Assembly: GCA_023424585.1 (NCBI GenBank)
Contig: JAFADT010000910.1
Span: 1 to 7,951, forward strand
Direction: 5' to 3'
DNA length: 7,951 bases
Source: Pseudomonadota bacterium
Lineage (GTDB): Bacteria > Myxococcota > Myxococcia > Myxococcales > Myxococcaceae
Shown one piece after another: positions 6,103 through 7,951 of the stretch. Position numbers and translations under genes: made by a program. Numbering within the stretch: position 1 is the first letter of the stretch; each line of letters begins with the position of its first letter. The notes under the pieces are model-generated. The model was not told the origin of the DNA, ran no database searches, and saw only the letters and a list, made by a program, of their open reading frames with translations.

Positions 6103-7293
6103 TCACCGCGCGGAAGCGTACAGCAGAGCGGGCTCCCGGTGCTTGCGGAAGGCCTCCGTCTGGAGCTCGAAGCCCTCCAGCATCCGGTCCAGGCTCCAGC
6201 CCCCCTCGATGCCTCGACGCACCTGGTCGGTGCCGCACAGCAGGTCGAACGCGGGCACGTCCTCCACGAACTCGTACGCGTCCGCCCGCCAGTCGAAGTG
6301 GCCCGGGCCGATGTCGTGCAGCGCCTGCATGATGGCGATGCCCGTGCGCAGCGGCTGGAACGCGTTGCGGTCCGTGACGTGGATGAACGCCCCGCTGCAC
6401 GACTGGCCCTGGAACTTGTCGAACGTGGGGGTGAAGCCCACCGGCCGGAAGGCCACGCCCGGCAGCCGCTCCTTGTCCAGCCGCGCCATCAGCTTGTCCG
6501 TGTCCACCCACGGCGCGCCGAACTGCTCGAAGGGGCGGCAGGTGCCGCGGCCCTCGGACACGTTGGTGCCCTCGGCCAGGCACATGCCCGGGTACACCAG
6601 CGCCGTGTCCGCGGTGGGCATGTTGGGCGACGGCGGCAGGAACGGCAGGCCCGTGTCGCTCCAGTGCATGTCGCGCGTCCAGCCCTCGCACGGCACCACC
6701 GTCAGCTCGCAGCCGAAGCCCTCCCGCGCGTTGAACAGCCGCGCCAGCTCCCCCGCCGTCATGCCATGGCGGTTGGGCAGCGCGTACAGCCCCACGAAGG
6801 AGCGGAACCGGTCCCCCACGAGGTTGCCCTCCAGCGACACCCCGTTCAGCGGGTTGGGCCGGTCCAGCACGTAGAAGGGCACGCGGGCCTGGGCCGCGAC
6901 CTTCATCGCCAGGGCCATGGTGTAGACGTAGGTGTAGTAGCGGCTGCCCACGTCCTGGATGTCGAACACCAGCGCGTCCAGGCCCTTGAGCCACTCCGGG
7001 CGCGGCGAGAGCGACTCGAAGGTGGAGCCGTAGAGGCTGTGCACCGGGACGCCCGTCTTGCGGTCGCGCGCCTCGTCCACGGCGACCATGTACTGGGCCT
7101 CGCCGCGGATGCCGTGCTCCGGCCCGAAGAGCGCCGCCAGCGTCACGCCGTCCGTGCCGGCCAGCAGGTCCGCCAGGTGGCGGAAGCGCGAGTCCACGCT
7201 CGTGGGATTGACGATGGCGCCCACGCGCTTGCCCTTGAGCGCGGAGAAGCCCTGCGCGGCCCACACATCCAGTCCCGTCTTCACCTTCGTCAC
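6103..7293 (-). CDS. namZ: DUF1343 / GH171 protein, NamZ-type exo-beta-N-acetylmuramidase
   Basis: This family (B. subtilis YbbC/NamZ) removes N-acetylmuramic acid from the non-reducing end of peptidoglycan fragments. The 396-residue protein carries the family's conserved blocks in order: GKRVGAIVNPTSVD (21-34), LFGPEHGIRGEAQ (55-67), FDIQDVGSRYYTY (110-122), DRPNPLNG (144-151), EGTNVSEGRGT (241-251) and GFTPTFDKFQGQSCSG (286-301). The Glu in GPEHG (Glu59) is a candidate catalytic acid. I chose GTG at 7291-7293 because GAGG (7303-7306) lies 9 bases upstream. The longer GTG start at 7320 would give 405 residues but has GAGG only 2 bases away. No signal peptide is seen with either start, so the protein seems cytoplasmic, unlike secreted family members. 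It lies 7 bases upstream of the phosphoesterase-like gene, probably in one operon ending with nadD. Family assignment is firm; the exact substrate is inferred from relatives. Confidence 0.92.
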   Translation of the reverse strand: MTKVKTGLDVWAAQGFSALKGKRVGAIVNPTSVDSRFRHLADLLAGTDGVTLAALFGPEHGIRGEAQYMVAVDEARDRKTGVPVHSLYGSTFESLSPRPEWLKGLDALVFDIQDVGSRYYTYVYTMALAMKVAAQARVPFYVLDRPNPLNGVSLEGNLVGDRFRSFVGLYALPNRHGMTAGELARLFNAREGFGCELTVVPCEGWTRDMHWSDTGLPFLPPSPNMPTADTALVYPGMCLAEGTNVSEGRGTCRPFEQFGAPWVDTDKLMARLDKERLPGVAFRPVGFTPTFDKFQGQSCSGAFIHVTDRNAFQPLRTGIAIMQALHDIGPGHFDWRADAYEFVEDVPAFDLLCGTDQVRRGIEGGWSLDRMLEGFELQTEAFRKHREPALLYASAR

Positions 7294-7302
7294 GTTCGGT
7301 CG

Positions 7303-7306
7303 CCTC
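7303..7306 (-). promoter_or_regulatory. Ribosome-binding site that decides the NamZ start
   Basis: On the minus strand GAGG lies 9 bases before the GTG at 7291-7293. It favours this start over the in-frame GTG at 7318-7320, whose nearest GAGG is only 2 bases upstream. Confidence 0.55.
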
Positions 7307-7343
7307 GTCCCGTCGCCCACGGCCTCGCGCGGGCGTGAGGTGG

Positions 7344-7951
7344 TCAGTTCGCCGCCAGGCGCTTGAGCGCGCTCTGCGCGGCCTTCTTCGAGTCACAGGT
7401 GCCCAGGCCGAGGAAGCCCCCGGACGCCCCGTCATTCGGACCGCCGGCGTCCGCCAGCGACTCCAGCGCCCCGCGCGCGGACTCCAGGCGCAGGTTGGCC
7501 ACGGCCTCCGCCGCGCTGGAGCGCACGCCGCACTGCTCGTGCTTCAACAGGGAGATGAGCCGGGACTCCGCGCGACGGCTGCTGTCCTTGCGCACCGCCT
7601 GCGCGTAGTAGACCACCGCGGCCCCCGGGTTGCCCTGCGCCTCCTCCAGCCGCCCGTTGAGGTAGCGCTGATCCGAGTCCTCCTGCCGGATGAGCCGCTT
7701 CGCCTCGCTCACGCGCTCGACCTTCTCCGCGCCGGTGGCGCCCTCCACGTCGCGGATGGCCCGCATCGCGGGGCCCCCGCCATTGACGAGCACCCCTCCG
7801 CCCACCAGCACCGCCAACAGCAGCACCGCGCACACGCCCCAGCCGGCCACGGCGGACGACACCCTCGACGTGATGGAGGCCGGCAGCTTCGCGTACGCAC
7901 GCGCCCAGAGCGCGTCCGTCGCGGTGCGCGCCTGCTTGCCCAGCACCGAGG
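7344..7951 (-). CDS. C-terminal part of a single-pass membrane protein with TPR/HEAT-like repeats (5' end outside window)
   Basis: The frame is open through the right edge; a GTG at 7944-7946 exists, but the reading frame continues beyond it, so the true start is probably outside the window. Numbered from that GTG, a basic/amphipathic segment (about 1-33) precedes one clear transmembrane helix (about 34-54, AGWGVCAVLLLAVLVGGGVLV). After it come a charged linker, a TPR-like helix pair (about 92-120, including GRLEEAQGNPGAAVVYYAQAV) and HEAT-like helices (about 126-200) with Cys139 and Cys184. In myxobacteria this C-terminal arrangement is seen after cytoplasmic serine/threonine kinase domains, but no kinase residue is visible here, so that is only a guess. 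The repeat region may lie outside the cytoplasm, where the two Cys could pair. It ends 50 bases before the NamZ start and may be the preceding gene of the same operon. Confidence 0.75.
   Translation of the reverse strand, partial: SVLGKQARTATDALWARAYAKLPASITSRVSSAVAGWGVCAVLLLAVLVGGGVLVNGGGPAMRAIRDVEGATGAEKVERVSEAKRLIRQEDSDQRYLNGRLEEAQGNPGAAVVYYAQAVRKDSSRRAESRLISLLKHEQCGVRSSAAEAVANLRLESARGALESLADAGGPNDGASGGFLGLGTCDSKKAAQSALKRLAAN

Noticed and set aside
7294..7320. Longer NamZ start at GTG 7318-7320
   Set aside because: The GAGG is only 2 bases away; the start at 7293 has a well-spaced GAGG. I cannot exclude it entirely.
5998..7338. Plus-strand 446-codon open frame opposite namZ
   Set aside because: It is antisense to a gene with all DUF1343 motifs, and its product is a biased Arg/His/Val/Ala string.
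7321..7338. Hairpin between the right-edge gene and namZ
   Set aside because: The stem is short with a mismatch and a tiny loop, and no T-tract follows; not enough to call a terminator.

Overview
The window is about 70% G+C, has GC-rich third codon positions and several GTG starts, and carries proteins of delta-proteobacterial type. These include a large outer-membrane lipoprotein fusion, a degenerate phosphoesterase and a DUF1343 protein. I infer a myxobacterium of the Myxococcus/Corallococcus type; no marker gene in the window proves this.

Layout from left to right: (1) The last 16 codons of an unidentified plus-strand gene end at 52. (2) Two perfect GC-rich hairpins (57-84 and 93-124) lie between that gene and a convergent minus-strand gene. 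(3) That minus-strand gene encodes a 441-residue protein of unknown family (138-1463). (4) A short divergent control region (1464-1552) contains a pair of direct repeats. (5) A 1092-residue plus-strand gene (1553-4831) encodes the most interesting protein: a lipobox signal peptide, a zinc-peptidase domain with HExxH and a downstream Glu, a TolB/PD40-like propeller, a low-complexity linker with 24-bp tandem repeats, and a C-terminal outer-membrane beta-barrel with an Omp85-like LRGY motif and a terminal Phe. (6) After only 9 bases comes a convergent minus-strand cluster. Read in its own direction it is: a membrane protein with TPR/HEAT-like repeats (cut by the right edge), a DUF1343/NamZ-type exo-N-acetylmuramidase, a metallophosphoesterase-like protein that has lost most metal ligands, and NadD (nicotinate-nucleotide adenylyltransferase).

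The last three genes of the minus cluster are separated by 7 and 10 bases, so they very likely form one transcription unit; the right-edge gene lies 50 bases upstream and may belong to it. The cluster joins NAD synthesis with a possible peptidoglycan-sugar hydrolase and does not form an obvious pathway. The main lead is the peptidase-propeller-barrel lipoprotein. Its domain set is readable from the sequence, but its topology and substrate are not.
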